A stretch of 64,000 nucleotides of DNA from Bog-473 sp963706555 (GCA_963706555.1 OY970164.1:2604001-2668000); one strand, 5' to 3'; shown: positions 35,118 through 44,297, numbered from the stretch's first letter. Notes: generated by a model not told the origin, from the sequence alone. Numbers and translations are program-made.

Positions 35118-35589
35118 CATGGAGTTGACGGCGACCATCAACGGCGAACCTCGGCACGCCAGCGTGGAGCCACGCTTGACCTTGGCGGATTTTCTGCGTG
35201 AACACTGCGCCCTTACCGGGACACACCTGGGATGCGAACACGGAGTCTGCGGGGCGTGCACCGTACTGGTGGACGGGGAGGCCGTACGGTCGTGTCTGAT
35301 GTTCGCCGTACAGGCGGACGGGACCGAAGTCACGACCATCGAGGGATTGGTCGGCCCCGAGGGTGGACTCACGGAGGTGCAGGAGGCCTTCAGGCAGTGT
35401 CACGGGCTGCAGTGCGGGTTCTGCACCCCAGGCTTCATCGTCTCGGTGACGGCGTTCGTGCGGGACCATCCGTCTGCGGACGACAAGGAGATCCGAGAGG
35501 CCCTGTCGGGGAACCTCTGCCGATGCACCGGCTATCAGGGAATCCTCAAGGCCGTTCGGACTCTCTGCCGCGGCGACGCCGATAGGTGA
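35110..35589 (+). CDS. Mo-hydroxylase [2Fe-2S] (CoxS-like) subunit
   Basis: Iron-sulfur subunit of 159 residues carrying two [2Fe-2S] clusters. The plant-ferredoxin-like domain binds through Cys42, Cys47, Cys50 and Cys62 (HLGCEHGVCGACTVLVDG); the helical domain through Cys102, Cys105, Cys137 and Cys139 (GLQCGFCTPGF and NLCRCTGYQGI). All eight ligands are present. It overlaps the FAD subunit by 8 bases, so the L-M-S genes form one translationally linked operon. It is followed by the convergent SDR. Confidence 0.95.
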   Translation: MTDMELTATINGEPRHASVEPRLTLADFLREHCALTGTHLGCEHGVCGACTVLVDGEAVRSCLMFAVQADGTEVTTIEGLVGPEGGLTEVQEAFRQCHGLQCGFCTPGFIVSVTAFVRDHPSADDKEIREALSGNLCRCTGYQGILKAVRTLCRGDADR

Positions 35590-35642
35590 GCCGCCGATCG
35601 CTTCGTCCGTGCGTCGTCGGCGCGTGAAACGAGTTGGGTCGT

Positions 35643-36548
35643 TCAGCCGCTGAACTCCTGGGCGTCATCAAAGGCTTTGAGTATCTGCCTGAACCGGTTT
35701 TCGACGGGCGGCCGGGTCTCGGGGTGGGTGAAGATGTAGAAGTGGCCTTCGCGGATCGCCCTGACGACTCTCGCTGCGCACTCGGATGGCTCGCGCTCAA
35801 ATGCCTCCCGTGACGAGGCCGACTTCTCTTTGAGGTTTCCTCCGGTCGCATCGATCTCCTTCTTCGTCATCGGGCCGCCGAAACTCTCCGGTCGGTAGCG
35901 GGCCGAGTTTTCCCAGATTCGGGTGTGCTCGTGGTGAGCAGGGCACAGCACCGAGACCCCGATAGGCGTGTCGCGCAGATCTCCCGCCAACGTCTCCGAA
36001 ATCGCCACCACGGCGTGCTTGGTCGCCAGGTAGCCGTACATGGCGCCGAAATGCGGCTTGCTATCGCCAGTATGCATGCGGTTGTCCGTTGTCCCGGCGC
36101 CACCTATCACCCCGGCGAGAGATGCCACGTTGAGAACATGGCCCTCGCGTCCGCTGTCGAGCATCCGGGGAAGAAACGTCTGCAAACCGTACACAACACC
36201 GAACAGGTTGACCTCGACGATCCAGCGCCAGCCCTTCTCCTCAGGCTCAAGGACTGGGCTGTACGACACGACGCCGGCGTTGTTCACGAGGATGCTGGTT
36301 CCGCCTACGTCGGCATCGACCCGGTCGGCCATGGCCTCCAACGAGTCCCGGTCGGTGACATCGACCTCGAGGGGAACAGCCCTGCCGCCGTGGTCGATGA
36401 TCTGTTCCGCCACCAGCCGTGCTTCGGAAAAGCGGTTGTCCGCAATCACGACCGTCATTCCCTCTTGCGCGAAACGCTCGGCCATCCCTCGGCCAAGGCC
36501 GCTCGCCGAGCCGGTGATGACGGCAACCTTGCCCGCGAGCTGATCCAT
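35643..36548 (-). CDS. SDR family oxidoreductase
   Basis: Short-chain dehydrogenase of 301 residues. TGSASGLGRGMAERFAQEGM binds the cofactor; NNAGVVSYSPVLEP and VNVASLAGVIG follow, with Tyr and Lys in YGYLATKHAVVAISE. It is longer than classical SDRs at the C-terminus (EDATGGNLKEKS region onward). The ATG at 36548 has GGGGG 8 nt upstream; a GTG five codons earlier is out of position. It is the last gene of the minus-strand set SDR, NTF2-like, SDR. Confidence 0.87.
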   Translation of the reverse strand: MDQLAGKVAVITGSASGLGRGMAERFAQEGMTVVIADNRFSEARLVAEQIIDHGGRAVPLEVDVTDRDSLEAMADRVDADVGGTSILVNNAGVVSYSPVLEPEEKGWRWIVEVNLFGVVYGLQTFLPRMLDSGREGHVLNVASLAGVIGGAGTTDNRMHTGDSKPHFGAMYGYLATKHAVVAISETLAGDLRDTPIGVSVLCPAHHEHTRIWENSARYRPESFGGPMTKKEIDATGGNLKEKSASSREAFEREPSECAARVVRAIREGHFYIFTHPETRPPVENRFRQILKAFDDAQEFSG

Positions 36549-36568
36549 TTGCCATACCCCCACTCTGG

Positions 36569-36913
36569 TCAGCCCCGCGAGAATATCTCCAGTCGCCGGA
36601 TACCGTCGCCGTCCACCTCGAACAAATCGAGTGCCCGATGATGACGGCCCTCCGCCGGCACGTCAACGATCGCCACGAATCGCGGTGGCTCCTCCAAGAC
36701 CGCCTCTACTTGTGGTTGGGGGGATATCGCCTCAAAGGTCCGGACGTAAAAGGCCCGTATCTCCTCGCGGCCGACGGCCCTGCCGCTCTGGCCGTAGAGG
36801 ATGACGGCATCCTCGGCGTACAGTTCAGCCACTGTCGGATCTGCGTTGCGCACACGGGCAAACACCTCTCGCACCCGGTCCGCACCCCGAAACTCCGGTT
36901 CGTTCAGCGTCAC
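36569..36913 (-). CDS. NTF2/SnoaL-like protein
   Basis: Small cone-fold protein of 114 residues. EVFARVRNADPTVAELYAED and VILYGQSGRAVGREEIRAFY are the usual N-terminal helix and strand of SnoaL-like domains, and the C-terminus ends with two strands (LFEVDGDGIRRLEIFSRG). It probably binds or isomerises a small substrate; no catalytic residue can be assigned. Its ATG lies directly after the stop of the upstream SDR (36916), so the two are coupled, and a second SDR follows. Confidence 0.82.
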   Translation of the reverse strand: MTLNEPEFRGADRVREVFARVRNADPTVAELYAEDAVILYGQSGRAVGREEIRAFYVRTFEAISPQPQVEAVLEEPPRFVAIVDVPAEGRHHRALDLFEVDGDGIRRLEIFSRG

Positions 36914-36915
36914 GA

Positions 36916-37722
36916 TCAGATCACCAACCCGGCACTCGTGTGGAGGATCTGCCCGGTCATCTGCCGGCTGGCAGCGAGACAGAGGAACAGGATCACCGCG
37001 GCGACGTCCTCAGCTTCGGATGGCCGGTGCAGGAGGTTCTCCAGGGGACCTGAACTCACGATTGCGTTGTACGACTCGTCATCACCTATCCCTGCAGTCA
37101 TCGGCGTTTTCGTCATTCCCGGTGCGACGGCGTTCACGTTTATGTCGTAGGGCCCGAGGTCGGCGGCCGCGGCACGAGTCAGGCCGCAAATGGCCGCTTT
37201 CGATGCTGCGTAGACAGCAGGGGACAATTGAGCCCTGAAAGCAGCGCTTGAACTGAGGCTCACGATCCGGCCGCCACCGCCCCTGCTCACCATGTGGTTG
37301 CCGACTTCTCGTACGAGCAGGAACGCCGCTCGCACGTTGACTGCGAAGACCTCATTGAAGGTGTCTTCCGTGAAATCGAGAGAAGAGTGGCGCCCCCCGC
37401 TGGTGCCGGCAGAATTCACGAGAACGTCGATACGCCCGAAATGATGCAGGACGTCTTCTACCAATCTGATGACCGCCGGCGTCTCGGTCAGGTCGACCGC
37501 AAAAGAACGGGCGTCGACGCCCGTTCGGCTCGTTTCCTCCGCTACCTCCGCGGCTCCATCTGCATCGCGGTCAACCACCGCTATCGCGGCTCCTTCGCGG
37601 GCGAGTGCTCCGACTGTGGCGCGGCCAATTCCGGACGCGCCGCCCGTGACGATCGCGACGTGGCCGATAAGTTGCCGTACCCCGACCTGCTCGCCCATGC
37701 TCGACGATTCCGCGGTCGACAT
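36916..37722 (-). CDS. SDR family oxidoreductase
   Basis: Classical SDR of 268 residues. It has TGGASGIGRATVGALAREGA, DVLVNSAGTSGGRHS (NSAG replaces NNAG), SLSSSAAFRAQLS with the catalytic Ser, and YAASKAAICGLTRA with Tyr and Lys. The last segment MTGQILHTSAGLVI is typical. The frame is open upstream to 37932, but the ATG at 37722 is preceded by GAGGAGGAG and starts the family sequence after a short tail. It is the first gene of this minus-strand unit, divergent from the aldehyde dehydrogenase. Confidence 0.87.
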   Translation of the reverse strand: MSTAESSSMGEQVGVRQLIGHVAIVTGGASGIGRATVGALAREGAAIAVVDRDADGAAEVAEETSRTGVDARSFAVDLTETPAVIRLVEDVLHHFGRIDVLVNSAGTSGGRHSSLDFTEDTFNEVFAVNVRAAFLLVREVGNHMVSRGGGGRIVSLSSSAAFRAQLSPAVYAASKAAICGLTRAAAADLGPYDINVNAVAPGMTKTPMTAGIGDDESYNAIVSSGPLENLLHRPSEAEDVAAVILFLCLAASRQMTGQILHTSAGLVI

Positions 37723-37958
37723 GACTTGGATCTCCTCCTCGCCGTCCTGGCAAATCGTTCTGACGCTATCTGGAATCGCCGAGGCGTCTGAAGTGCAATT
37801 CATGTCGGGGAACGTGGACGACCGGACGTCCGCACTTCGGGAATGCGGGGAAGGCCGTCCCTTAACTGTCCATGCCCTTTCTTGCAAGGCAATGGGGCCG
37901 AGAGTACGTTCCGGAGTGGGCGCCCCCGTCATGGTGGGCGCGCGCCCGAGGAGGCGAA

Positions 37959-39452
37959 GTGACGGATCTGCGCGAGTATCGGAATCTCATTGGCGGGGAG
38001 CTTCGGCCCGCAGAGTCGGGCAGTCTTCTCGACTCGATAAATCCGGCCACGGGCGAGGTGTGGGCACACATTCCGGCGAGTGACCGGGCTGATGCAAATG
38101 CCGCCGTCGAGGCCGCTTCGGCTGCCTTTCCGGCCTGGGCTGCGCTCTCGCCCACGGCTCGTGCAGAATATCTGGAGAGGGCCGCGGCGGTCTTCGTCGA
38201 GCACGGCGAGGAGTTGGCTCGTCTCGAGACGACGGACAACGGGAACCTTCTCAAGGTAAACCGGGCGGTGAACGGGGCGGGTATGACCACTCTCTGGAAC
38301 CGGGCGGCCCACGAAACCCTCTCGGCGGTCACCGGTCAGACTGTCGTCCTGGACCCGAACACTCTGGGGCTCACGCGACGTGAGCCGTACGGTGTCGTGG
38401 CCGCGATCATTCCGTTCAACATGCCGATCGGCATGTTCTGCAACAAGGCGGCATCGGCCCTCGCAGGAGGCAATACCGTCGTCGCGAAGCCACCCGAACA
38501 GGCGGCAGTCGGGATCCTTCGCCTCGGCGAGCTTCTTGCAGACGTCTTTCCTCCCGGCGTCTTGAACATCGTCTCGGGTGAGGGCGAAGTCGGCGATGCA
38601 TTCGTGCGTCACGTCGACGTCGCGAAGGTGACCATGACGGGTTCTTCCCCTACGGCGAAAAAGATCCAGGCAGCTGCTGCAGACACCCTCACTCCGAGTG
38701 TCTTCGAGTTGGGTGGTAAGTCGCCGAACATCGTGTTCGCCGATGCCGATCTCGACGCCGCAGCAATCGGCGTCACGTTCATGTCGGTGTTCAACTTCAA
38801 TGCTGGACAGGCATGCGTGGCTGGTTCACGGATTCTGGTGCAGCGCCCGATCCTCGACGAGATGGTGCAGCGCATCAAAGCCATGTGCGAGTTCATCGTG
38901 ATCGGAGATCCGTTCGACCCGGCCACCACCATGGGTCCGATCATTTCGGAGGAGCAGCTGGAACGTGTGGTCCGCTATATCGAGATCGGCAAGAAGGAAG
39001 CGGAACTCGTGTTCGGCGGACGCCATGGCGTTGAGGTCGCGCCGCATCTGCCGGGAGGCTACTGGGTTGAGCCCACGCTGTTCATGAGCTCCGACACTAC
39101 GATTCAGATCTGCCGTGACGAGATATTCGGTCCGGTCGCCGTGGTCATCCCGTTCGACACCGACGAGGAGGCGATCGCCATCGCCAACGACTCACGCTTC
39201 GGGCTGGCGTCAGGCGTCTGGACGCAGAACCTCCATCGGGTCCATCGGATGATTCGAGACATCGAGTCCGGCAATGTCTGGGTCAACACCTTTATGCAGA
39301 CGCGGTTCGAGCTTCCTTTCGGCGGGATCAAGGAGAGCGGCTACGGTCACGATTCCGTGCTCGACTTCACCCGAGAGAAGGCGGCGGTCATTTCGTTGGC
39401 GGACCAGGTGCTCGGCGCGGCAATTGGCGGCTCGGTTCCTCCCACCGAATAG
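37959..39452 (+). CDS. Aldehyde dehydrogenase family protein
   Basis: NAD(P)-dependent aldehyde dehydrogenase of 497 residues, the normal length. Catalytic residues are visible: Asn154 in IPFNMPIG, Lys177 in VVAKPPEQ, Glu250 in FELGGKSPNIVF and the nucleophile Cys286 in GQACVAGSR. The segment MTGSSPTAKK replaces the common FTGS-E-G turn. The GTG at 37959 has GAGGAGG upstream; the 29 codons before it are not protein-like. It opens the plus-strand operon that runs to 45389 and would oxidise an aldehyde intermediate to the acid. Confidence 0.92.
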   Translation: MTDLREYRNLIGGELRPAESGSLLDSINPATGEVWAHIPASDRADANAAVEAASAAFPAWAALSPTARAEYLERAAAVFVEHGEELARLETTDNGNLLKVNRAVNGAGMTTLWNRAAHETLSAVTGQTVVLDPNTLGLTRREPYGVVAAIIPFNMPIGMFCNKAASALAGGNTVVAKPPEQAAVGILRLGELLADVFPPGVLNIVSGEGEVGDAFVRHVDVAKVTMTGSSPTAKKIQAAAADTLTPSVFELGGKSPNIVFADADLDAAAIGVTFMSVFNFNAGQACVAGSRILVQRPILDEMVQRIKAMCEFIVIGDPFDPATTMGPIISEEQLERVVRYIEIGKKEAELVFGGRHGVEVAPHLPGGYWVEPTLFMSSDTTIQICRDEIFGPVAVVIPFDTDEEAIAIANDSRFGLASGVWTQNLHRVHRMIRDIESGNVWVNTFMQTRFELPFGGIKESGYGHDSVLDFTREKAAVISLADQVLGAAIGGSVPPTE

Positions 39453-39459
39453 GCGCTAC

Positions 39460-40035
39460 GTGAGCCGCATCCGACCTCTCACACGTGCCGAGTTGAACGA
39501 GAAGCAGCTTTCGATTTGGGACGAGCTCGTTGCATCCAGAGGACCTGGTGCAATCACACCAGACGGGTGTCTGCAGGGACCGCTCGACATCTGGCTCCAC
39601 GCCCCGGCCCTCGGACTGACCGCATCCTCCCTCGGTGGAATCATCCGGTCGGAGGCGTCGCTCGATCGGAAGTTGCAGGAAATCGTGATCCTGACCGCGG
39701 TCGCGCACTGGAAGGGGGAGTACAACTGGTGGGCCCACGCAGTGTTCGCTCACCAGCTTGGCGTGACCGAGGACGTGCTCGAGGCCATCGCCAGCGGTGT
39801 GGACCCAGACCTGGACTCGGAGAAGGAACGGTCAGCGTATGTCGCGGCGCGCCGACTTCTGACGACCGGTCACCTCGACGACGAGCTGTTCGGCACGTGC
39901 GTCCAGCTGTTCGGGGAGGTAGGTACCGTGGAGCTGTCGATAATCTGCGGTTATTACTCGCTCGTTTCCTTCGCGCTCAATGTGGCGACCGTCCGGCTCC
40001 CCGAGGGGCGTCTCGCCCCGCTGGGCCGAGAATGA
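39460..40035 (+). CDS. Carboxymuconolactone decarboxylase family protein
   Basis: CMD/AhpD-like protein of 191 residues. It has the family opening RIRPLTRAELNEKQLSIWDE, the core QEIVILTAVAHWKGEYNWWAH, the segment HQLGVTEDVLEAIASG, and VQLFGEVGTVELSIICGYYS. The AhpD CxxC pair is absent, so it is not a peroxiredoxin reductase; a decarboxylase or isomerase-type role is possible. The GTG at 39460 starts 7 bases after the aldehyde dehydrogenase stop, so translation is likely coupled. Confidence 0.86.
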   Translation: MSRIRPLTRAELNEKQLSIWDELVASRGPGAITPDGCLQGPLDIWLHAPALGLTASSLGGIIRSEASLDRKLQEIVILTAVAHWKGEYNWWAHAVFAHQLGVTEDVLEAIASGVDPDLDSEKERSAYVAARRLLTTGHLDDELFGTCVQLFGEVGTVELSIICGYYSLVSFALNVATVRLPEGRLAPLGRE

Positions 40036-40177
40036 CAGCTCGTAGGTTCCGGACAACGACCATCTGCGGTCCTCCGCACTTAGGCGACAGGGCGAGAAAC
40101 GAGACTCCGAATGGGGTTCGTTGGGGCTCTGTTCGGAGCGTTTTCCGCCAGGGTCGACGAGTCGAAGGAGATGCCGG

Positions 40178-41005
40178 ATGACGAACATTGTGATCGGAGC
40201 TGCGTCGGGAATGGGTGCCGAGGTGGCGCGGCAAATGGCAGGCCGAGGACCGCTCCTCATCGTCGATCAGAATATTGAGGGTGTCGAAAAGCTTGCCGGA
40301 GAGCTGGGCTCTGCAGTTCGAGTAGCGGAATGCGACGTGACGGACCAGGTTCAGGTCGACGCGCTCTTTTCTGACCTTGACGACATCGCTTCTCTGGTCA
40401 ACAGCGCCGGGGTGTCGGGAACGATGGCGCCGGGCCGACGCGTTCTCGAGATCAACCTGCTTGGCACAGCGAGGCTGCTCAAGGCTGCGGAGCCCCTCCT
40501 TCGACCCGGCTCGGTGGCGGTGTGTTTCGCTTCGCAATCGGGGTACATGGTGCCTGAGGTACCACCACTTCTGACCCTGCTGGAGGAGCCTCTTGCCCAG
40601 AACTTTTTCGAAGAGATCGGCAAGTATTTCGACATCGACAACGCTGCACTCGCGTACCAGGTGTCCAAGCGGGGAGTGCAGCGGTTGGTCCGGAGAACCG
40701 CCTTCGCCTGGGGCGCGCGAGGTGCCCGGGTCCTCTCTGTGTCGCCGGGGATCAACGACACTCCTATGAACCGCGCCGATGAGGCAAAGCACCCGATCAT
40801 GCAGGACATCATCAAGAACAGCCCGCTCGGGCGTCGCGGCAATCCCGTAGAGGTGGCGAATGTCGTCTCGTTCCTGGTCTCCGATGCAGCCTCGTACATG
40901 ACTGGTAGCGACGTGTTGGTCGACGGCGGAATGGTGACGGTTCTTCCCAATGCGTGGGAAACCAGTCTCCCGACGCCGCCGTCATCGCCAACACCCGAGG
41001 GCTGA
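40178..41005 (+). CDS. SDR family oxidoreductase, atypical
   Basis: SDR of 275 residues with an unusually short N-terminal strand: MTNIVIGAASGMGAEVARQM. It then has SLVNSAGVSG, a long insert around PEVPPLLTLLEEPLAQNFFE between strand 5 and the catalytic Tyr, YQVSKRGVQRLVRR with Tyr and Lys, and MTGSDVLVDGG near the end. The insert resembles 3-alpha-hydroxysteroid dehydrogenase/carbonyl reductase-type SDRs. GAAGGAG precedes the ATG at 40178. Confidence 0.86.
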   Translation: MTNIVIGAASGMGAEVARQMAGRGPLLIVDQNIEGVEKLAGELGSAVRVAECDVTDQVQVDALFSDLDDIASLVNSAGVSGTMAPGRRVLEINLLGTARLLKAAEPLLRPGSVAVCFASQSGYMVPEVPPLLTLLEEPLAQNFFEEIGKYFDIDNAALAYQVSKRGVQRLVRRTAFAWGARGARVLSVSPGINDTPMNRADEAKHPIMQDIIKNSPLGRRGNPVEVANVVSFLVSDAASYMTGSDVLVDGGMVTVLPNAWETSLPTPPSSPTPEG

Positions 41006-41171
41006 ACTCGGCATGTGCGTCGGGCTCGTGGACGGCTCTGTCCCTCACGGTCCAACGAAAGAGGGGTGACGGACGGCAGACGGGCTGCGCGCCTTCCCGC
41101 TGGTGTCGTGCCGTTTCGACAGCGTAAAGTAAGCGCTGTTCGCAGAGGTCCCGACACCAGGAGGTTCGCGG

Positions 41172-42047
41172 ATGGCCGCTTTCGAATTCCAGGAATTGCA
41201 TCCGGAGTTGGGCGTGGAAATCGCCGGCCTCGACCTTTCTGAAGAATTGGATGCCGAGAGCGTCGCCACGTTGCGGGATCTATTCGACCGTCGTGGACTT
41301 CTTCTCCTTCGTGGTGCCGGAATCACTGCTGACGAGCAGGCCTATCTGGTCGGTGTCGTGATCGGGAAGACCGCCCCAACGGATAGAGCAGCTGCGATCG
41401 CGCAGACCCACGCCTACGCCAATTACGTGACCAACAAGGATGAGGACGGCTACGCCCGATTCGGTGAGTTGCTCTTCCATTGCGACATGATGTGGGCGGA
41501 GACCCCGATAGAGGTCATATCCCTCTATGGCCACCGAGTCGATCCGCCGACCGTACCGACCAGGTTCGCCAGCATGGCCAGTGCCTTCGCCAGGCTGCCG
41601 GCCGATCTGCGTACCCGGGTCGCCAAGCTCGAAGCCGTCCACGAGACCGGCCAGCAGCGACGGGGAGCCCACAAGGACCAACTTGTTGTGCCTCAGCACG
41701 AAGTGCACCGTTCGACCATGAAGCCCGTGGTCTGGCGCCATCCGAGAACGGGAGGGGAATTGCTCTACGTGTCGCAGCAGATGACCACGCGTATCGAAGG
41801 GCTTGACCCAGCAGAAAGTGAGGAATTGTTGGAGGAACTCTTCCTCCACCTGTATCGGGAAGAGGCCGTACTCGATCACGAGTGGCAGCAGGGCGACTTG
41901 GTAGTTTGGGACAACCTCGCGTTGCAACACGCTCGAGGCAACGTGGAGATCGAAGGGCCCGAGCGTACGTTGCGAAAGGTCATCGGACCCAAACCCACTC
42001 ATAGCGGAATCGCGAAGCCGACAATGGTGCGAGCCGGAGCGCGATAG
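41172..42047 (+). CDS. TauD/TfdA family Fe(II)/2-oxoglutarate oxygenase
   Basis: Oxygenase of 291 residues. Iron ligands are His103 and Asp105 in LLFHCDMMW and His253 in LALQHARGN, with Arg268 in RTLRKVIG placed to bind 2-oxoglutarate. It would hydroxylate an aliphatic position, possibly cleaving an ether, sulfonate or amine. AGGAGG precedes the ATG by 7-8 nt. A second member of the family (43443) lies two genes downstream with only about low similarity; the CoA-transferase and a 46-residue ORF separate them. Confidence 0.9.
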   Translation: MAAFEFQELHPELGVEIAGLDLSEELDAESVATLRDLFDRRGLLLLRGAGITADEQAYLVGVVIGKTAPTDRAAAIAQTHAYANYVTNKDEDGYARFGELLFHCDMMWAETPIEVISLYGHRVDPPTVPTRFASMASAFARLPADLRTRVAKLEAVHETGQQRRGAHKDQLVVPQHEVHRSTMKPVVWRHPRTGGELLYVSQQMTTRIEGLDPAESEELLEELFLHLYREEAVLDHEWQQGDLVVWDNLALQHARGNVEIEGPERTLRKVIGPKPTHSGIAKPTMVRAGAR

Positions 42048-42078
42048 ACGTGCTGTTCGATACTGAGGGAGGGAGCCC

Positions 42079-42219
42079 ATGTGTGAGGGTCCGCGTGAGA
42101 GAGCCCGCCGAGTCCGAGAGGGCGTCCTGCAGCCGAGAGACGCACTCTTGGCCGGGGTTCGCGCAGTGGCCGAACTGCCTCAGATTGTGGATTTGATCAC
42201 GTCGGGTGCCGGTCGTTGA
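42079..42219 (+). CDS. Small ORF (46 residues) coupled to CoA-transferase
   Basis: ATG at 42079 has a strong GAGGGAGGGAG ribosome-binding site ending 3-4 nt upstream. The frame encodes 46 residues, beginning MCEGPRERARRVREGVLQ and ending VDLITSGAGR, an amphipathic basic helix followed by a hydrophobic stretch (ALLAGVRAVAELPQIVDLI). The stop TGA (42217-42219) overlaps the TTG start of the CoA-transferase (TTGA at 42216-42219), the classic geometry of translational coupling. The CoA-transferase itself has no obvious Shine-Dalgarno, so the small ORF may act as leader, or as a real small subunit. I cannot name a family. Confidence 0.55.
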   Translation: MCEGPRERARRVREGVLQPRDALLAGVRAVAELPQIVDLITSGAGR

Positions 42220-43337
42220 CCGGGGCTGGAAGTCCACTCGCCGGCATCCGGGTACTCGACCTTGGTCGATTCCCGCCTTCGGCCTATTGCACACGGCTCC
42301 TTGCCCAGCAGGGTGCTGCGGTGTGCCGGGTCGACACGCCGGGTTCGGATCCTGCCATGTTCGGGATTGGAACCGGGCTCGGTGCCCGCAAGCGGTCGAT
42401 AGCTCTTGACACCCGTCACCCACGTCGCATCGAGGTCCTCCGGAAACTCTGTGATTGGGCCGATGTCGTCGTCGACAACAGCCGGCCCGGCGACCTCGAA
42501 GAGCGCGGCTTCGGCTACCGTCAGGCCTCGGGGGAACACCCTGAGCTCGTGTGGTGTTCCATCACCGGCTTCGGCCAGGATGGCCCCTACGCGCTGTGGC
42601 CCGGGCACGACCTCACCTATACCGCCCATTCCGGGCTGCTGGGTTCGCTCGACTCCGAAATGCCCTGGCATCCCCAGATGATGCTGTCGGTCCCGATAGG
42701 GGCCACCATGGCCGTCGTGGGAATCGTCTCGGCGCTTGTCGCCCGCCACGCGAGCGGAATGGGCTGCCAACTCGACATCAGCTTGTCGGAGTCGGCGACG
42801 TGGGTGTTGTCGGGGTTCGACGCTTTGATAAACGACACTGGGTTCAGCATTCCCACATCACCTGACCGCCGCCTCTATCGCTGTGGCGACGGCAGGTACG
42901 TCAGCGTGGCCGCGGCAGATCCCCGTACCTGGGACGCGCTTTGTGCGGGCCTCGGTCTGGTGGACTTGGCGAAGCAGAGGGTCCCGGTGGACGAATGGCC
43001 GGAGACAACTGAGCGCATAGCGAGCGTCTTCTTGCAACGATCAGCAGCTGAGTGGGTGGCGGAGCTCGGTCCTCGAGGGGCCGCCATCGGGCCCGTGAAT
43101 ATCGGCGCCGATCTCCTTTCGGACCCGCAGGTCGCGGCTCGACGCAGTTTGGAAGATGTCGACGGCGTGGTGGTGCCGGCCAACCCGATCCGCACCGTCC
43201 CGGTGTCGGAAGGACACGGTCAAGCCCAAGGAGGCGTTCCCGCTGTGGGAGAGCACACACGGGTGATCCTTCTCGAGGTGGGTTTCAACTCCTCCGAGGT
43301 TGACCGCCTTCTCGACGAGGGTGTGGTGGGAGAGTGA
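42216..43337 (+). CDS. Class III CoA-transferase (CaiB/BaiF family)
   Basis: CoA-transferase of 373 residues. It has IRVLDLGRFPPSAYCTRLLA, RKRSIALDTRHPRR, VVDNSRPGDLEERGFGY and SITGFGQDGPYALW. The usual catalytic Asp motif is hard to place: where other members show a D in a DxxxG segment, this protein has PGHDLTYTAHSGLLG, with D two residues after H, so Asp in GHDLTY is my candidate. The start is TTG, overlapping the stop of the 46-residue ORF. It sits between the two TauD-like oxygenases of the long operon. Confidence 0.87.
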   Translation: MTGAGSPLAGIRVLDLGRFPPSAYCTRLLAQQGAAVCRVDTPGSDPAMFGIGTGLGARKRSIALDTRHPRRIEVLRKLCDWADVVVDNSRPGDLEERGFGYRQASGEHPELVWCSITGFGQDGPYALWPGHDLTYTAHSGLLGSLDSEMPWHPQMMLSVPIGATMAVVGIVSALVARHASGMGCQLDISLSESATWVLSGFDALINDTGFSIPTSPDRRLYRCGDGRYVSVAAADPRTWDALCAGLGLVDLAKQRVPVDEWPETTERIASVFLQRSAAEWVAELGPRGAAIGPVNIGADLLSDPQVAARRSLEDVDGVVVPANPIRTVPVSEGHGQAQGGVPAVGEHTRVILLEVGFNSSEVDRLLDEGVVGE

Positions 43338-43442
43338 GCATGCGTCAGGCGTCGCGGTCGCGGGAAACTCCGCGACTGTCCATCGTCTACGGATTGTACC
43401 GTGTGAGCAAGCAGCACTTTGCGCTCTCGAAGGGGGAATCAG

Positions 43443-44297
43443 GTGCACACCGTTGATGCCGCGCTTCGCACGCGAGAGTTGATGCCCAACATCGGGACCT
43501 TGGTGGAGGCTACTCCCGGCAAACTACTCAGCGGAACGGCAGCCGGGGACCTACGCGCCCTCTTCGAGGAGCGGAGCGTCCTCGTGTTTCCCGAGATCGA
43601 CCTTAATGACGAGCGACAGATCGCGTTCACGCAGACACTCGGGGTCCAGGCGTTCGAGAACAACGGGGTGCCCCAACCGGATGGCGAGAAGCAGGCGATC
43701 TTCAAGGTCAGCCTGGACCCCGCAGTCAATCCAATCGGCGAATACCTCAAGACGTCGTTCTTCTGGCACCTCGATGGAACGATGCACGATGTCCCGATTC
43801 TGGCGTCTCTGCTCAGCGCTCGGTATCTCCCCCCCGAAGGCGGGACAACGGAGTGGGCGAACACGTATGCCGCGTACGACGCCCTTCCGGAGTCAGACAA
43901 GGCGGCGCTCGAAGGCCTCAGGGTTGTGCACGCCAACTGGGCGCTTCAGCGGTTCGTGAATCCCGAGCCTTCCCACGAGGCATTTGTTGGGGCGAGAAAC
44001 GTGCCGGCCCGGGAACACCCGCTCGTGTGGAAGCATCGCTCCGGGCGAAAATCCCTCGTGATCGGCTCGACGGCGGCCTACGTCGTCGGCATGGAACCAG
44101 CTGACAGCATGGAGTTGCTGATCCGACTACGTGACTGGGCCACCCAGCCGGAGTTCGTCTACCGCCATGAATGGAAGCTCGGTGATCTGGTCATGTGGGA
44201 CAACACCGGCACCCTTCACCGGGCTATCCCGTATGACGCGGCCAGCGGCCGCCTGCTGCACCGGACCATGCTGCAAGGCGAAGAACCTATTGCCTGA
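43443..44297 (+). CDS. TauD/TfdA family Fe(II)/2-oxoglutarate oxygenase
   Basis: Oxygenase of 284 residues. Iron ligands are His109 and Asp111 in FFWHLDGTMHD and His259 in NTGTLHRAIPYD; Arg274 in LLHRTMLQGEE is the candidate 2-oxoglutarate contact. The sequence is closer to the 2,4-dichlorophenoxyacetate/taurine oxygenase pattern (WDNTGTLHRA) than the first copy. The GTG at 43443 has AAGGGGG about 7 nt upstream. It is followed 16 bases later by the VOC gene, with GGAGGG leading that start. Confidence 0.9.
   Translation: MHTVDAALRTRELMPNIGTLVEATPGKLLSGTAAGDLRALFEERSVLVFPEIDLNDERQIAFTQTLGVQAFENNGVPQPDGEKQAIFKVSLDPAVNPIGEYLKTSFFWHLDGTMHDVPILASLLSARYLPPEGGTTEWANTYAAYDALPESDKAALEGLRVVHANWALQRFVNPEPSHEAFVGARNVPAREHPLVWKHRSGRKSLVIGSTAAYVVGMEPADSMELLIRLRDWATQPEFVYRHEWKLGDLVMWDNTGTLHRAIPYDAASGRLLHRTMLQGEEPIA

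Noticed and set aside
31866..35589. Carbon monoxide dehydrogenase (form I CoxLMS)
   Set aside because: The active-site loop is SYRGPWM, without the AYRCSFR cysteine required for CO oxidation.
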